Source: Codonopsis lanceolata (lineage: Eukaryota; Streptophyta; Magnoliopsida; Asterales; Campanulaceae). From it: a DNA stretch of 64,000 nt. Positions 1-12,650 of this stretch are shown piece after piece. Below the pieces are notes generated by a model. That model was not told where the DNA came from, made no database searches, and saw only the letters and a list, made by a program, of their open reading frames with translations. The position numbers and the translations under genes were made by a program. The stretch's first letter is position 1; the number at the start of each line of letters is the position of its first letter. Location: assembly GCA_013146195.2 (NCBI GenBank), contig CM028383.1:19615642-19679641 (forward strand). Direction: 5' to 3'.

Positions 1-920
1 GTAAGAGTTTCTCGGGTCCAATGGTAAGAACTTCTGGTTAGGGTTTACAAGTGAAAGGCAGCTTCTGACTCTCTTTTTCTTCATATCTTCCCAACTGCTT
101 CAAGGAAAAAACATAACAAAACTAAGGAGGACTTTTGAGTTCTTGACTGATGACTGATTATTGAAGGTAGAATGTACAGAGAAATGAGAAAGATACCAAC
201 CTCATCCCCAAACTTTCTGATTAGTGCATTTAGTACCCCTTGAATTATATACTCCAATTGGTTGTTCTTAGAGTATGATCCGGATCCTTCTTCAAGAACC
301 TTACCATTATGTAAGATTTATAGGGACGAAGTGATTTACAAATAAAAATTTAATGACGTGATAGTGAGACTATTTACAAGTAGTAAACGGAGTTTACCAT
401 TGTGGAGAAAAGTTAATGAAGAGATGAGTTTTTTTTTTTTTTTTTTTTGACGTGGCGGATGATGTGGCACATAAAAAACTGTGAAAATACATTTTCAAAG
501 GTTCATCATTAGAGGCTATCGGAATCGAGCTCTATTTATTTCGCGAATTTTTTTTTTTTAAAACATTGTTTGAAGATTTTGTACTTATACATGAAAACTC
601 TTATGTATTGCAAATGCACATTCGCGACCAAAACCTGAATATATGGGCCAAACATATAAGATATGTTTGGGATATTATTTTTGATATACATTGTTTGCAC
701 CAAAATAAATAAATAAATATTAGTCTCATTTATTGGAAAGTTAACTTAGGTCAATATCAAAAAAATTTGTTTAACATGCATTTATTATCTTTTAGACACT
801 TAGGTAATGGCATTTAAATAATTGATTAATACCAATATCAATTTTTAGAATTTAATGAGAATAAGTCATTTTTATAAATCTTTGGTCAAATGTTTATTGA
901 GTTGACAAAAAAAGTTTATA
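1..920. other. AT-rich non-coding flank
   Basis: No reading frame of note on either strand. It contains a run of about 18 T residues near 428-447 and generally AT-rich sequence. Positions 921-925 (GTGGT) are the left target-site duplication of the solo LTR that follows, so this is the old host flank of that insertion. Confidence 0.6.
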
Positions 921-925
921 GTGGT

Positions 926-3900
926 TGTGACGGTCCGACCCGACCCCGAGGAGGGATCGCAGGTCGTGTCGTCCAAGCAATGGACAAGACAGGCAAGCAA
1001 GGACTCAATTAACAAAACTGATATGACGCATCATTTGACACGTATTACAACTCGGCACTAAAAAGTCGAAATAATTTAAAATTTTGAAACCTAATATAAC
1101 AGTTAATAGCAAGTAAATAATTTTTCGGTGACTTTACAACCGGAACCCAACAACTAAACAATTCATGCTAATATATATACACCTCGACGGCTAAACACGC
1201 TGGAGAAACTACAAAAGTAAATAAGAGCTAATTGGATGCTCAGCGAAAGTCTTGACGAGTGAACCAATACATGTAAGCAAGGCTCGACCTACAAGTGCCG
1301 ACAAACAACTAGAAACATAAGTCTTAGTCTACACAAGAACAAGTCACTACAATTACATATTCCCAAGCAAAGTTAAATTACTTGCTTTAACTCAAGCGTC
1401 CTTGCAAAAGAGAAACCAAAAGAGCCAACGCTACCACCTCTAGGCGAGCGATCACGGACAAGAGTGGACGAGCAACCTCAACGAGACGGGCATGGATGAT
1501 TAGGAACTAAAACAGTAAAAGGGAGGGGGTAAGTCATAAAGACTTTGTAAGCCACCAATATGCATGACATGATATAATGCAAGGCATACATAGCACGTTA
1601 TCATATTTGATTATCAAGCAAGGTCATACTAGCATGTAGTTCTTATGTCGCAATGTACGTTGTTTTCACATAAGTGCTAAAGTAAATCACATAGGATAAA
1701 GATATGTTATGGAACCGGTGCCACTTTGTAGACCTGAAATAGACAAGGTTATCTTGAATGTATTTGTCGGATGCATGTATTTGTCGGATGCACGTGTATG
1801 ATACATCGACCATGATAGTATTGTTCCAAGCGCCCTTTGGTTACGACGAGGTACTCTTCTCCACTGTTATCAGCAGTGAAGGGTATGTGCAAGTTTATGG
1901 TGTGGCGACCCATCACTACCATGAATCTCGCAACTCATGACGGTGATGCATCGTTGACTATCGAGACAATTCACGTATGTCAGCTGGATTAATGGTATGC
2001 CAAGTAGATATTTACTTGTCACACAAAATCAAGTAAGGAGCTAGTTCGACAAGAGTGAACTCGTCTGAGTCAAGTAGATGTTTACTCACGTAATAAATCA
2101 AGTAGGGGAGCGAGATCGACAAGAGCGACTCGTCCAATCAAGTAGGCATGTTACTTTACGATATACAAGTCAAGCATGAGATCAATCACATTAAGAATTC
2201 TCGAAAGCTATATTACAATTCATTTGAACTCTAAACGTCGTAGGGATTGATTATAGAGTCATTATTGTTCAATGACTCTCTAAGTTCAACTCCGTTGAGT
2301 TATCGTTAAATTATTTCCAAGTAGAGGATAAATGATATATGCAATTCATTGCTCTTTTCAATGTTCTCAACTCATTTACAATTAGACTTCTAAGTCATTC
2401 ATGACTTTAGTCCATCAAGATCAAAGTTCCCCAATTTATGAACCCTAGCATGTTCATCATTTTGAAGTTACAATTCACAACAAGTCTAAGAACAATAGTT
2501 ATTCCAAATCCATTGTAGAACACATTTTATTCTAGAAATAAGTCCAAATTACCAATTATGAGTCATTAACCCAAAATTAACAGAAAAATTAACTTTAGAT
2601 ATTTCAAGTTATTAACATGGTGTATGTCTTCTTGAGCATGTATCTAGAAACTATCATGAAGGGACCATGCTTGATATTGAGCATACAAAAATAGGGGATT
2701 GGGCGCTTACCTTGTTCGAAATCAAACCGGTTGGATGACAAAACAAAGCAAGGATTAAGAAACTAGAGAGCAAGGGCTTCGATTTGGTGGTCTCGAATCG
2801 AAAATTTGATGGCCGGATCTCCGGCAATCATGCAATCAAGGTAGAGGAACTTCAAGCTCACTTTCTCTCACTAAGAACCCAGAAATAACAAGCTCACTTT
2901 CTCTCACTAAGGAGGATGACAATAACAATGGAGGATTTCTTAGAGTTTGGGGATGAAGAACTTTCTTAGAGTTTGGGGATGAAGAACTCACTAGAGGGTC
3001 AATCATATGCTTGAGTTATTAAGCTTCCTATTGGTTGATTAATGATGGCCCTTGATTAGAACTCATCCAAGAAATGAAATTAAACCTAAAGAGGTCACAA
3101 ATCAAGTGGGGGTTTGAATTGGGTCGGATGGGGTTCAAGGGTTCAAGCCAAAAATCACAAATGGAAAAATCTTGTAATGCTAGTACAGGGATGGGTGGTC
3201 GCCCAAAGGAATGGCTGAGCAATCGCTCAGTCCTCTTTTCAATTCTTGAGCTGTTGGATTTTGTGCATTCGCTCAGTCACTTGGCTGGGTGAGCGCTCAG
3301 GTGTCTGGAAGGCCAAAATGACTTGAAAACAAGTCCTAAATGTGTCTAATGCAACCCCAAACCATAAATGATGTTTATCACACTCAAACACATGTCTGAA
3401 ACATGTCCAAACATCACCCGAAACAAGAAGGAATAGAGGGCGAGACTCACGACAAAAATTAAACGATTCAACAACGAGGTAAACGAAGATACTACAAGCA
3501 TGAATGAGCCTTCTTAAACATGTGAATGACTAGTAAACAAGGTCTATGATTCAAGTTAACATCTCACGAGTCTCAAGACATGAAACAGGGCAAGAAGAAG
3601 GCAAACCAAGAGACCCTAAGAGTTAAAAGGTCAAATGAAGCAACAATGCTTCCGAACTCTCAACCATGCATACAATGGTCAAGATTGAAGTTATAAAACA
3701 TGTAAGAAAGATACTAAGGCTCTATTAGGACTTAGTCAAGTACTAAGACATCAATCGAAGTAAGTACAACAAGGCATGCAAGTAAGGAAGGCATACACGC
3801 GACTATGATCGTAGTCAATCTAATGCAAGCATGACTTCAACAATATGAACTAGTTAATTAACATGTTAAGACATCTAATAAGCATGTTATAACGATGCTA

Positions 3901-3927
3901 TATAAGTAATGGGTTCGGGTTCTCACA
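926..3927 (-). mobile_element. Solo LTR (A) of a Ty3/gypsy retrotransposon, Tekay/Del-like
   Basis: On the minus strand the unit starts TGAGAACCCGAACCC and ends in CA (plus strand begins TGTGACGGTC at 926). It is flanked by a perfect 5-bp target-site duplication, GTGGT, at 921-925 and 3928-3932. No internal gag or pol is present, so it is a solo LTR left by LTR-LTR recombination. At 3002 bp it is long, as in Tekay/Del chromoviruses. Its terminus matches LTR B (21109-23964) and the plus-strand LTR at 16293. It holds short tandem duplications: a segment of about 26 bp twice near 2937-2985, and a CTCACTTTCTCTCACTAAG motif twice near 2857 and 2893. The small frames inside are not genes. Confidence 0.9.
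2000..2160. repeat. Diverged tandem repeat of about 70 bp in LTR A
   Basis: A unit made of CAAGTAG, a TTTACT block, then GACAAGAG(T/C)G and an ACTCGTC block occurs twice with a partial third. Starts are near 2000, 2074 and 2139. Related units occur in LTR B at about 21980-22110, so the array predates the split of these LTR families. Confidence 0.6.
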
Positions 3928-3944
3928 GTGGTCTTCACCGGGAC

Positions 3945-4640
3945 TAGAGTTGGCAATGGGTCGGATTGATCCGATCCGGTCCGGATCCAGTGGGCCAACA
4001 CCATTTTTTGGGTTGGGCCTGTCCGGCCCGTCCTGAAATAAAATCAACAATAAACATAAAGTAATGAAATTTACAAATTACCCAAGTTTTCTCTCTATGT
4101 CAGCAATTTAATAGCAGACAACATAGCCACCTTCTCCTAAATTATTAGAGGACAATAGCAATATGATAACACATAAGAAAAAAAAAAACAACCAAAACAA
4201 CAAAAGAAACAAAAAGATCCCTTCCACTCATCTAGGCTGCTAAGCACATAATCTTTGTATAATGTTTTTGCTCCTAACAAGAAGATATCGGAATATGTTG
4301 AGAAACACTCAATCTGTATACGATTTTTGGACTTCTAAGTATTTTATAATCCATCAAATTCGGATTCAGGATAGTTAAAAAAACTATTTTCAATCTTCCA
4401 TTTTTTTCATATTGTATTTGTAAGTTTATATTGTCTACAATATACTAGAAATAAATAATTAAAATTAAAATTTGAATGGGCTGGGCCGGCCCGCAAAAGT
4501 CTGGGATTTTTTATCCGAGCCCGGATGATCCATGGGCCTATTGACCCGAGCCAAAAAGGTTCGACATTTTTTGGATCGCCAATATCTGAAACCCGACCCG
4601 TCAAAATATTGGATGGATTGTACTTTTTTTGCTGGCTCTA
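3945..4640. mobile_element. Non-autonomous hAT-type MITE, 696 bp
   Basis: The left end reads TAGAGTTGGCAATGGG and the right end, reverse-complemented, TAGAGCCAGCAAAA, an imperfect inverted terminal repeat. A perfect 8-bp duplication, ACCGGGAC, flanks it at 3937-3944 and 4641-4648; 8 bp is the hAT hallmark. The subterminal regions are rich in GGTCCGG and GGCCCG blocks typical of plant hAT MITEs. No transposase frame is present. It lies only a few bases beyond the TSD of solo LTR A. Confidence 0.9.
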
Positions 4641-4758
4641 ACCGGGACAGCGAGAGTAACCACTTTATTTTTTTTTTTTTATAAAAGACACTCAATTTGA
4701 TCAAATATATAAAGTCATTTACCGCAAACTCCTACTCGCACCCCTTCTAGTGCATACT
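4641..4758. other. Host sequence between two hAT elements
   Basis: About 110 bp of ancestral locus between the right TSD of the first hAT element (4641-4648) and the left TSD of the second (TGCATACT, 4751-4758). It includes a poly-T run near 4667-4680 and has no coding signal. Confidence 0.6.
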
Positions 4759-6338
4759 TAGAGTTGTCAAACGGGTCGAGCCGGACCGGGATTGTTTAGC
4801 GGTGGACCTGGCCGGGTCTAAACACTAACGGGCCTTATAAAACTCAAACCAGCCCATATGCACTTCACGCATATGGGCCAAAAAAATATCCTTTTTTTTA
4901 TTCAAAAAAAAATCACAAATTAGCTAATTAAATGTATATAACACACTTACTTTAGTCCAACTTACACAATTACAATTTACAAAACAAAAGTGAAAAAAAC
5001 ACATCAAGAATTCAAGAACATATATGTTCTTAACGACAAATCTGCTAAATAGTTCTTAAATCTTAACCAAAAGAAATTAGTTAAATAGTTTTTAACACAA
5101 AATTTTTAAATACTAAAAATTAAATTGTTTATCAAACACAATTACAAATAGTCTAAAATTAAATGTCATTCACTCATCAGTCTTCAATCAACATCAAGAA
5201 CATTGAAATCTTCCTTTGACAATTGTATCTCTTCAACTTATTGTGCAGTTGAATCTGCAAGAAAAATTATAGATAGATAAATAAATATAGAAGAAAAGTA
5301 AAATCAATAACTAAATTAAATGTAAATTACCTAAAGGTCTAACTTCTTGGAATCCATGCAACCGACTACGAGTACAAATAAAGGCTTGCATATTATTGGG
5401 GAGTAAACAACTTCTATACTTATGCAGGATACGACCTCTGATACTAAATGAGTAAACACACCACCTTTTTCTTTCATGCACAAAAAAAATATAAAAAATT
5501 AGCAATCACAGTGCTGAGGACATCCAAAAATTAACAAATTTGAACCTAGAGATTGGAGATGGTTGAAGATTCTGGATTGTTCTGATTTCATTCTGGTGTG
5601 TAGTTGTATACATTTAGTCCAAGTTGGATGGGTTTCAAAATATGTTTACTATTTAAGCTTATAAAGATGGGCCATGAACTGCAAGCACTAGCAGTGAACA
5701 AGCTTTTAGTTTACAGCAAAGCATTCACTGAACCAAGAAGACATGTCATGTGTTAACATTGGGTGTGATGTGAAATATTTTTCGTCAAACTTTTCTATTT
5801 TTAAGCTATCATTTTAGATAGAGAGAGGGACAGAGAAAGAGAACAATAGAGAGAGACAGAGATTAAGAGTTCAGTACCTGTGGGCTGTGATGCCATGACA
5901 ATGGAGGCAGCAGTGGCGGTGGTCCAGCAGAGGACAACGTCGGCGAGAACTGAAGAGAGAGATCGATTCAAGCCTCAAGGAGATGAACTGACGAGGACCA
6001 AGAGATTTGGCAAGTGGCGCTTGGCTGTCGACTGCTTTGGGAAAAGATGTAATTGTAAATAATGAAAGTGGATTACAGCCTTACAAATTACATAGTTACA
6101 GGATTTACTTTAGGATATTATCAAATAGGGTGTTTTTAGTTTTTGCTTTTTAGATTTTAATTTTTATAATATATTTTTTTTCTTTTGACTATTTAGTTTT
6201 GGGCCGGACCAGGTAATTCGGGTTTCCAAGATCCGTGCTAAGAGTGACCCACGGGCTTTTAAGGCCGGGACAAAAAAAACTCGGTTTTGCACAGGCCCAT
6301 AAAATTCGGGTGGGCTAAACTCATTTTTGACAGCTTTA
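4759..6338. mobile_element. Non-autonomous hAT-type element, 1580 bp
   Basis: The left end TAGAGTTGTCAAACGGG pairs with the reverse-complemented right end TAAAGCTGTCAAAA. A perfect 8-bp duplication, TGCATACT, is at 4751-4758 and 6339-6346. The ends carry the same GGGTCGAGCCGGACCGG type of subterminal sequence as the 3945 element, so they share a family. The interior is AT-rich with a GA-rich simple stretch near 5818-5865. A 60-codon plus-strand frame at 5880-6062 has no recognisable domain. No hAT dimerisation domain or BED zinc finger is visible. Confidence 0.9.
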
Positions 6339-6346
6339 TGCATACT

Positions 6347-8834
6347 ATAGACATGGGCGGATCCAAGCGAGAGATAAGTGGGGCTCAAGCCAACGACAAC
6401 ATTTCACCACTGTTTTTTGTTAAACGTCATTCTTAATTAAAAAAATTAATAATAATACTAATTTTAAGCTCTTTAATGAGTGAAACTCATAAGTCACCAA
6501 CTATACGTAACTTCTTTTCTCGATTAATGAAGTTATTTGCACGGTTATTACTGTTTACAATAATTTTAAAATACATAACCCATGTGGTATCAAAATCTTG
6601 GATTCAGGGGTGACCATAGAGTTGGAATCCCTCAAACAAAACCAAAAAGAGGTCAAACTTGACTATGGTTACACTCATTTGGAACAATAGCAATAAGGAT
6701 GCTTCTCCCGTTTTTTCCAAAGGCTAATAAGAATGCTTTTCGGTTATGATATTTTATTTCACTCGACTAATTTACCTTTATTGATGGTAGAAAGTAGAAA
6801 CAAGTGTTGGAACTTTTTCCAATTGAGCTTCTATTAATTGCAAATTATTTTACTTATAAAATCGGGTTAACAATGCAATTCAATTTGAGTTAGGGTGGCT
6901 CTATTAACACCTCCAAAACTAATCTATACACCCACCTTCTACATATATACATCATCTCTATTTTTAACCCATACAAATACTGAATACACCTCTCATATTT
7001 TTCATACTGGTGATGCACTCATGCGTTGTACGGTTTGTACATGAGTGTAAAATCATGTAAACAATTTAAGTTGAATAATATAAAATAAAAAACTTTAATA
7101 CAAACAAAAAAATTAAACAGTAAAATTAAATATAGAAAATCACATAAATTTTAAAAAGTTATTATAAATTTTGAAATACTTCTTTATAAATTTTTGTAAG
7201 GGTAAAATAGGGTCGTCCTAGTTTCCTTTATTGATTTTATTGTTGTGTCATTTCTTGTTCCAAAAATAATGGTAAGAAGTTACCATATTTTATAAGTTTC
7301 TTGGTCTTAAAGCTATGGTAAGTAGTTACCATATTGAATACTTCCAAAAGCTCTCAAGAATCTTTAATTGAGTTGGACAATATCTTTGGTAGATCCTTGA
7401 ATTAAATTGATAAACTAATTTAGGAAACAAATATTTTATTTCCTGACATTATGTTTCCTTTGAGTTGTTGGATTCTTATTTGTGTAGGATATATTCTTTG
7501 ACTTAAATTAGGAAACTATATTTGGAAACTAATTGACGTATTTCATAATCCTTTGTCTTCTTGGAGTTATTGTGTTTTCCTATTTGTGTAGGACTCTTGT
7601 TCAAGCTCCTATGTATATAAGGACTTCGGGCAGACGTGCAGTAAGAGAGATATACGTTCATAGACATATTATTCAAAGAGAAAAGCTAAGAGCTTCGCTG
7701 AAGTTTTCTGGATGCAGCTTCACCACGAGCTACATCATTGCTGTTTCTGTTTGCTTTCCTAGTTTCTAGGAAGCTTATTTTTTAAAATTTTAATCTCATG
7801 TTTTCTATACTCTTGTTTGTGGGTTTCCTCTACAGATTACATGTCTTGTTAGGGGGTTTTGTTTTTTGATGATTTTATATTTGTGTTTAAGAAACTTATA
7901 ATTCTTTTAATGAAATCCTTTTTGGCCATGAGGCTGGATCTACAAGCATAACTTGTAGATCGTTTAATAAATCCTTGTGTTATTACTGCTTTGATAAACG
8001 TAAGATTTTCACTGTTTACATATTTGATTTTTCTGGTCGATGCACCTTCGGATGCAGTTGCAACACAAACTGTATCATGAACTGCATTGACAGATTCTTT
8101 TAATCCTAGCTACTGTTGATTTTTCAATTTTGATAAGTGATGATCAGTAAGTTATTCGCTAACTTGAAGATGCTATACAAATTTGTTGCATATAAAGGTA
8201 CTCATGCGTTTAAACTCTTTTGTTTAATAAGAAGAATAAATATAAAATTCTTAATTAGAAAAAGGATAATATGAAATATTTTTTCAGTCAATTTTCACGT
8301 ACAAATATGAATGAGTACATTTTACAAATTCATATTTGAGTATTCAGTATATAACGAAACTAAAAAATATTTCCAGGTTTTTTTTCTATGACAAAGTTAA
8401 TCTTTTTCTATAGATACCACTTTAAAGATTGAAAACTGATCATCTAAACATACAAATAGTTTGAACGTATAATTTTCAAACATATTAAGGAACAAATAAA
8501 CATATCTTTTGATGAAGGATTTTTTGCTTTTCGTTTTTTGGAGATGGTGGTGGATTTTGTGTTCTTCATATTGCAGTAGTTGTACGATTATGTTTCGGTC
8601 ATTGTGTGATTGTTTATGTTGTTGATAATTAATCTCACTTTGTTTATGTATGTCTTTGATAGAATAAAAGATGGGTAATATGTCTTGTTTAATGCAATGC
8701 TAAAAAGTGTTTTTAAAAGAATAATCAGTTATATATAGATTATATATATAAGCATGAACTTAAAAAAATCATATTAATTTGGTGAGTGATATTAATTATG
8801 ACTCTTCGTAATTCTATTTTTATGTATTTACACA
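6347..8834. other. AT-rich interval without genes; possible old Copia-type LTR
   Basis: No coding region. Within it, about 7225-8070 has the look of a Copia LTR: TGTTG near the left, a TATA-like CTATGTATATAAGG near 7610, and CAACA near 8065 followed by a degenerate initiator-Met-like PBS (CTGTATCATGAACTGC). I could not find a target-site duplication, so the limits are a guess. A 78-codon frame at 7533-7769 lies in this putative LTR and is not regarded as a gene. Confidence 0.3.
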
Positions 8835-8836
8835 TA

Positions 8837-9144
8837 CTCCCTCCGGCCTTATATATAAGCAAAAAATACAAAATTTTGGTGGCCTTAAATATAAGCAAAA
8901 ATCACCATATTAAACTCTACTCACAACTTCCAAGAAGTTTGTACCAAAAATACCCCTCGCATTAATTGATGACAATGAGTTAATATTGCATTAACTGTCA
9001 TCAGTTTTGAGTGAGATATTTAAGAGTATTTTAGTAAGTATATTTTTGTTTTATATAAAATCAAGGCAATTTAACTAATTTAACTTATTTTTCTTAATAT
9101 GTGTGAAATCGGTTAATTTTGTTTATATATAAGGCCAGAGGGAG
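8837..9144. mobile_element. Stowaway (Tc1/mariner) MITE, 308 bp
   Basis: The left end CTCCCTCCGGCCTTATATAT is mirrored at the right end by ATATATAAGGCCAGAGGGAG, an inverted repeat of about 20 bp with one or two mismatches. It is flanked by TA on both sides (8835-8836 and 9145-9146), the Stowaway target duplication. Length, termini and AT-rich interior fit the superfamily. It encodes nothing. Confidence 0.95.
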
Positions 9145-9146
9145 TA

Positions 9147-10590
9147 CACAATAGGAATTAATGTGACTTTTTGTAATCACAACAATTTATATTAATGTAG
9201 ATTGTCTATTTAATAGTTGGACCTTTTGTTTTTCTCCTTCATCTACTTCATTTATTTTATGTTCATGAATTAATGTTAAAAAATGAAGGCTGATTTTTTT
9301 CTAACTATTTACACAAATTTAGTTTAAATATGTCAAATTGTAGCTTATTTTTCTGTAAAAATGATTTGTTTTATTGATCCACATTGATGCATATAATTGT
9401 TACAGATAGTAGGTCTTGAAACTCAAATCATTCACACAATTATTTTTTAAATAAAAAACCATTTAATCATAACAAAAGAGATGATGGATCTTGAAACATA
9501 AAATGTATTTTCACAAATAAAACTGCAAATGAGTAAACAAATTAAAAATCTTAATCCATTTTGGTTTTCTTCTCCTTGATCAGTTGACAAAATTCAAAAC
9601 ATTAATGTCTTTATTTAATGTTAGTAGTACTATATTGCTTGGAAGCAACTTCGTTTGAAGTTGACTGTATATTGGCTTATTTGTTTTACTTTTATGTGTA
9701 AATCTTCGTATAAGCACTCATGATGTGTCGGTCTTTCGTGAATGTTTTACCCAATGTTATAAATTTAAAATGATACAATCGTTAACAATCAATCATTATA
9801 ATACCTATCCATGTTCTTTATCTTCTAACAAAGAAGTTATCATCGATATTCTAAATCAGTTTGATTAACCAATTTCTTCCATAAGTAGTAAATATGTTAT
9901 AGTTCTTTCTCTAGTTTTATTACCTCTCCAAAATTATTTACTTAAATCATTTTATAAATTAATATTTTAATTTTGTCGGATTATTTTATAAGTAAATTAT
10001 GTTTGTTAGTATAAAATAATGTTTTTATAGTTATCAATACAACTTACTATTACTTTTCTAGCATAATGTTTATATTATTGTTATATAGATTATGTTAATC
10101 TTGTAAGTTTATATTTCAGTTTATATTGTTGTATTTAAGTTGATTTGATTAAAATTGTTAGGTAATATAATCGTGTTTGTTTATGTTTGGTACAATGTCT
10201 TTTGATTAGCAAGTCCGTTTATATATAAATAAATATAAATTAAGCAAATTAAATAATATAATACATCATAAAAACCAAGAAATGTTGATTTAACTTAAAG
10301 ACCATTGATAAAATGTTACAATATGGTAATAATTTAAGTAGTTGAATTCAAATTATAACATAAACATAACAAAATTGAACTCTCTTGCTTATTATTATAA
10401 TTCTAGTCTTCCAAAATGTATGATAAATAATCTTATTTAAATAACTATTCATCAGTAGTTTTATTTTGTTTAATATTTTTTTTGTATTTATTTACTTCTT
10501 TATTTCACTAAAAATTATATTTTATATGAAATTCAAAAATTTAGGTAATTTGTTAGCAGTAAAATTATTTATTTTTTCAACTTTAATTTC
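9147..10590. other. Very AT-rich non-coding interval
   Basis: No reading frames and no inverted or direct repeats that I could delimit. It may be the body of a non-coding Helitron whose 3' end is at 10619. Confidence 0.4.
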
Positions 10591-10591
10591 C

Positions 10592-10619
10592 CCCGTGCAT
10601 CGCACGGGTATTATACTAG
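10592..10619 (+). mobile_element. Helitron-like 3' terminus
   Basis: A 7-bp hairpin, CCCGTGC (10592-10598) with GCACGGG (10602-10608) and a 3-base loop, is followed by TATTATACTAG and then T. A short GC hairpin a few bases before CTRR with a T after the end is the standard Helitron 3' signature. The body would lie to the left. I did not find a clear 5' end starting TC after an A, so the element length is unknown. Confidence 0.5.
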
Positions 10620-10639
10620 TATTAAAAAAAACATAATTA

Positions 10640-12650
10640 TTCTCTTATCACTTGTTGTGGTAGAGAACTCATCTAGGAGTTATCTCTTCAAGCTTGAATC
10701 TTGATCCTCGTTGTAAGTTTCTTCTTTTTTATCCTTGTTGTCCTTAAGTGGGAGTAGTAACTTCATCCTCAAATGAATTGATCTACAAAAGAAAATGAAT
10801 CAACAAAACTCACAAATTATATGGTTTAATTTTTTTTTAAATTACTTACATCAACAACACTTGTAAAAACTCTTTCCTTCAAATTCGAAAATAAGTCAGA
10901 ATCTTCAGTATCATCTTGAGCAATACGATACTTGTTTATAATTTCTTGGTAGATAACTTAAGGACAGAAAAAAAATCATCTGGATTTCCATATTGTCCGG
11001 ATGGTCCAGGACAAATACTGTAAGACCCTGAATTCTTATTTACTTAACTTGATATAATTATAGCCACGATAGACCGCAATTATGCAATGTTGTCGTACCG
11101 GTTGTGTTTATTGTCGTTTTACTCGATTGATATTAATTTCGACCCTAAGTTTAGCCCGGTATGACTGGGGACCTTGGGGATGAACTTTGAATTATTTTGG
11201 ATTAATCAGATACACATTTGCATGCTCTCGTGTTTGATTTTTGGCTTAACTCGTATTCCCACAGGCCATGATAGGTCTGTAGTGTTTTGGCCACAACTTT
11301 TTGTAGAAAACTCGGAATTCAGATCTGTTTGGTGCGTTAGAAACTAGACTCCGAGAGCTTTCCAACCATACCTCTCATGTAATTTTTAGACTTGTATTTC
11401 AGTACAGGAATATTTTTAAAGTTGACCAAAAAATTCAGTCTACAATATTTGACCCCTCCTTGTGTTTTTTTGACTTCTTTGGTTGTTGACCCTTGTACTC
11501 TTGAACCCTCACCCAATTCAGTCCTAGACACTTATATTGACTCAAGTATGACTAATTCCTAGCCTTGGATGATAATTAATCAAGGATACACATTAATTGA
11601 CCAATCAAAGCCTTCATAACTCAAGTCACATGGAGTGAACCACTTGGTGACTTCAACAACTTGAAGTAAACCATTCTACCAGCCAAAGACTGCCTTCATT
11701 TCCAGCCTTCTTCAACCGTGTTTTTAGAAAGAAAGAGAGAGAGAGAGAGGGCTGCCATGGAAGCTTGGAAGGTGTTCTTGGAGTATTCCGGCGATTCCCA
11801 GAGATCCGGTAACCCGATCGGAGAGTTTAGACCACCGAATCGAAGTCCTTGCCCTCTAGTTCATTAATCTTTGGTTTGTTTTATGATCAATTCTTTTGAT
11901 CTATACTGAAGCTATGTTACTAATTCTCATAATTTTGTAGACTAGATTGTTTGGCATGCTAGTCTTCATTAAACTTGCTTAGATCATGCTAAGGAAGAGT
12001 TTTATCAAGTTTATAACACATTTTGATGCTTCTATGAAATCTGGAAATTTTGCCATGGATCTTGACTTGATGATTTTGTTCTTGAGTTTAGTTTGAAATA
12101 TGTTCAAGCTTTGATTTGGAAGCATTTTTGTTCATGAACTTGTTGGGAATACAAACCATACAAATTCAGTCTCTGTTTTGGGTAAATTTCAAAAAAATAC
12201 TGGTACCAATCTACAAAAGGAAATTTTCTAAAATTAAAGTATGTTATACCTATATATGTTAGGTAACTCTCTGTAAAGTTTCATAAATTTTTGAGTTCTG
12301 GAAGTATTTTTTAATTTACCTGCTTAACACTCTTCATTTTCAAAAAAGTGTGTTGATTTGCCAATTAGTTGAGTGCTTTCTTGATCCCAGATTAAGAACC
12401 GTGCATTTCCCGTTCCATCAACCACCCGAACATGCAACTTATATTTGAAAAGAAAAATAATAAGAATTTTGTATCTTAATTTAATTAAATGTATTAATAT
12501 AAAAGCTTTTGACTTACCTTATATTACCATTACTTGCTAAAACTCCACATCTTTCGCAATAAAAAGAATCTGCAATTGGCATCATTTTCCTTGGACATTT
12601 TTTGCAAGCAACATACTTGTAAGTCCAGTAGGCAACAAAATAAGGATAGA
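10640..12650 (-). pseudogene. RPA1-like (replication protein A large subunit) gene fragment, spliced and broken
   Basis: The minus strand encodes a C-terminal RPA1-type OB fold with its zinc ribbon. The first exon (about 12650 to 12518) has C-x2-C, eleven residues, C-x2-C (YVACKKCPRKM, then FYCERCG). After an intron the next exon (about 12435-12362) reads LHVRVVDGTGNARFLIWDQE, the strand pair that follows the ribbon in RPA70 proteins. After an inserted LTR fragment (11019-12354) further exons at about 10990-10860 and 10760-10645 give the acidic, lysine-rich tail ending in a stop, with frame disruptions. The N-terminal DNA-binding domains are missing, cut off by a repeat at about 12650. Plant Helitrons often carry RPA1-like genes, so this may be Helitron cargo or a captured host gene. 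It is certainly non-functional here. Confidence 0.75.
11019..12354 (+). mobile_element. 5' part of a gypsy LTR inserted in the RPA1-like gene
   Basis: It begins TGTAAGACCCTGAATTC at 11019, similar to the starts of LTR E (44292, TGTAAGATCCCGATTTCC) and LTR C. It carries a block seen in LTR A (about 11850 here: ACCACCGAATCGAAG, then the CTAGTT and TTGATCAATTC region). RPA1-like coding sequence resumes on the far side at about 12362. No target duplication was found, so the right end is approximate and the copy is truncated. Confidence 0.6.

Noticed and set aside
6350..6640. GGGCGGATCCA ... TGGATTCAGGGG pair as possible element ends
   Set aside because: No target duplication or clear terminal inverted repeat could be defined.
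7533..7769. 78-codon plus-strand frame
   Set aside because: Lies in a putative LTR with a TATA-like box inside the frame; no homology seen.
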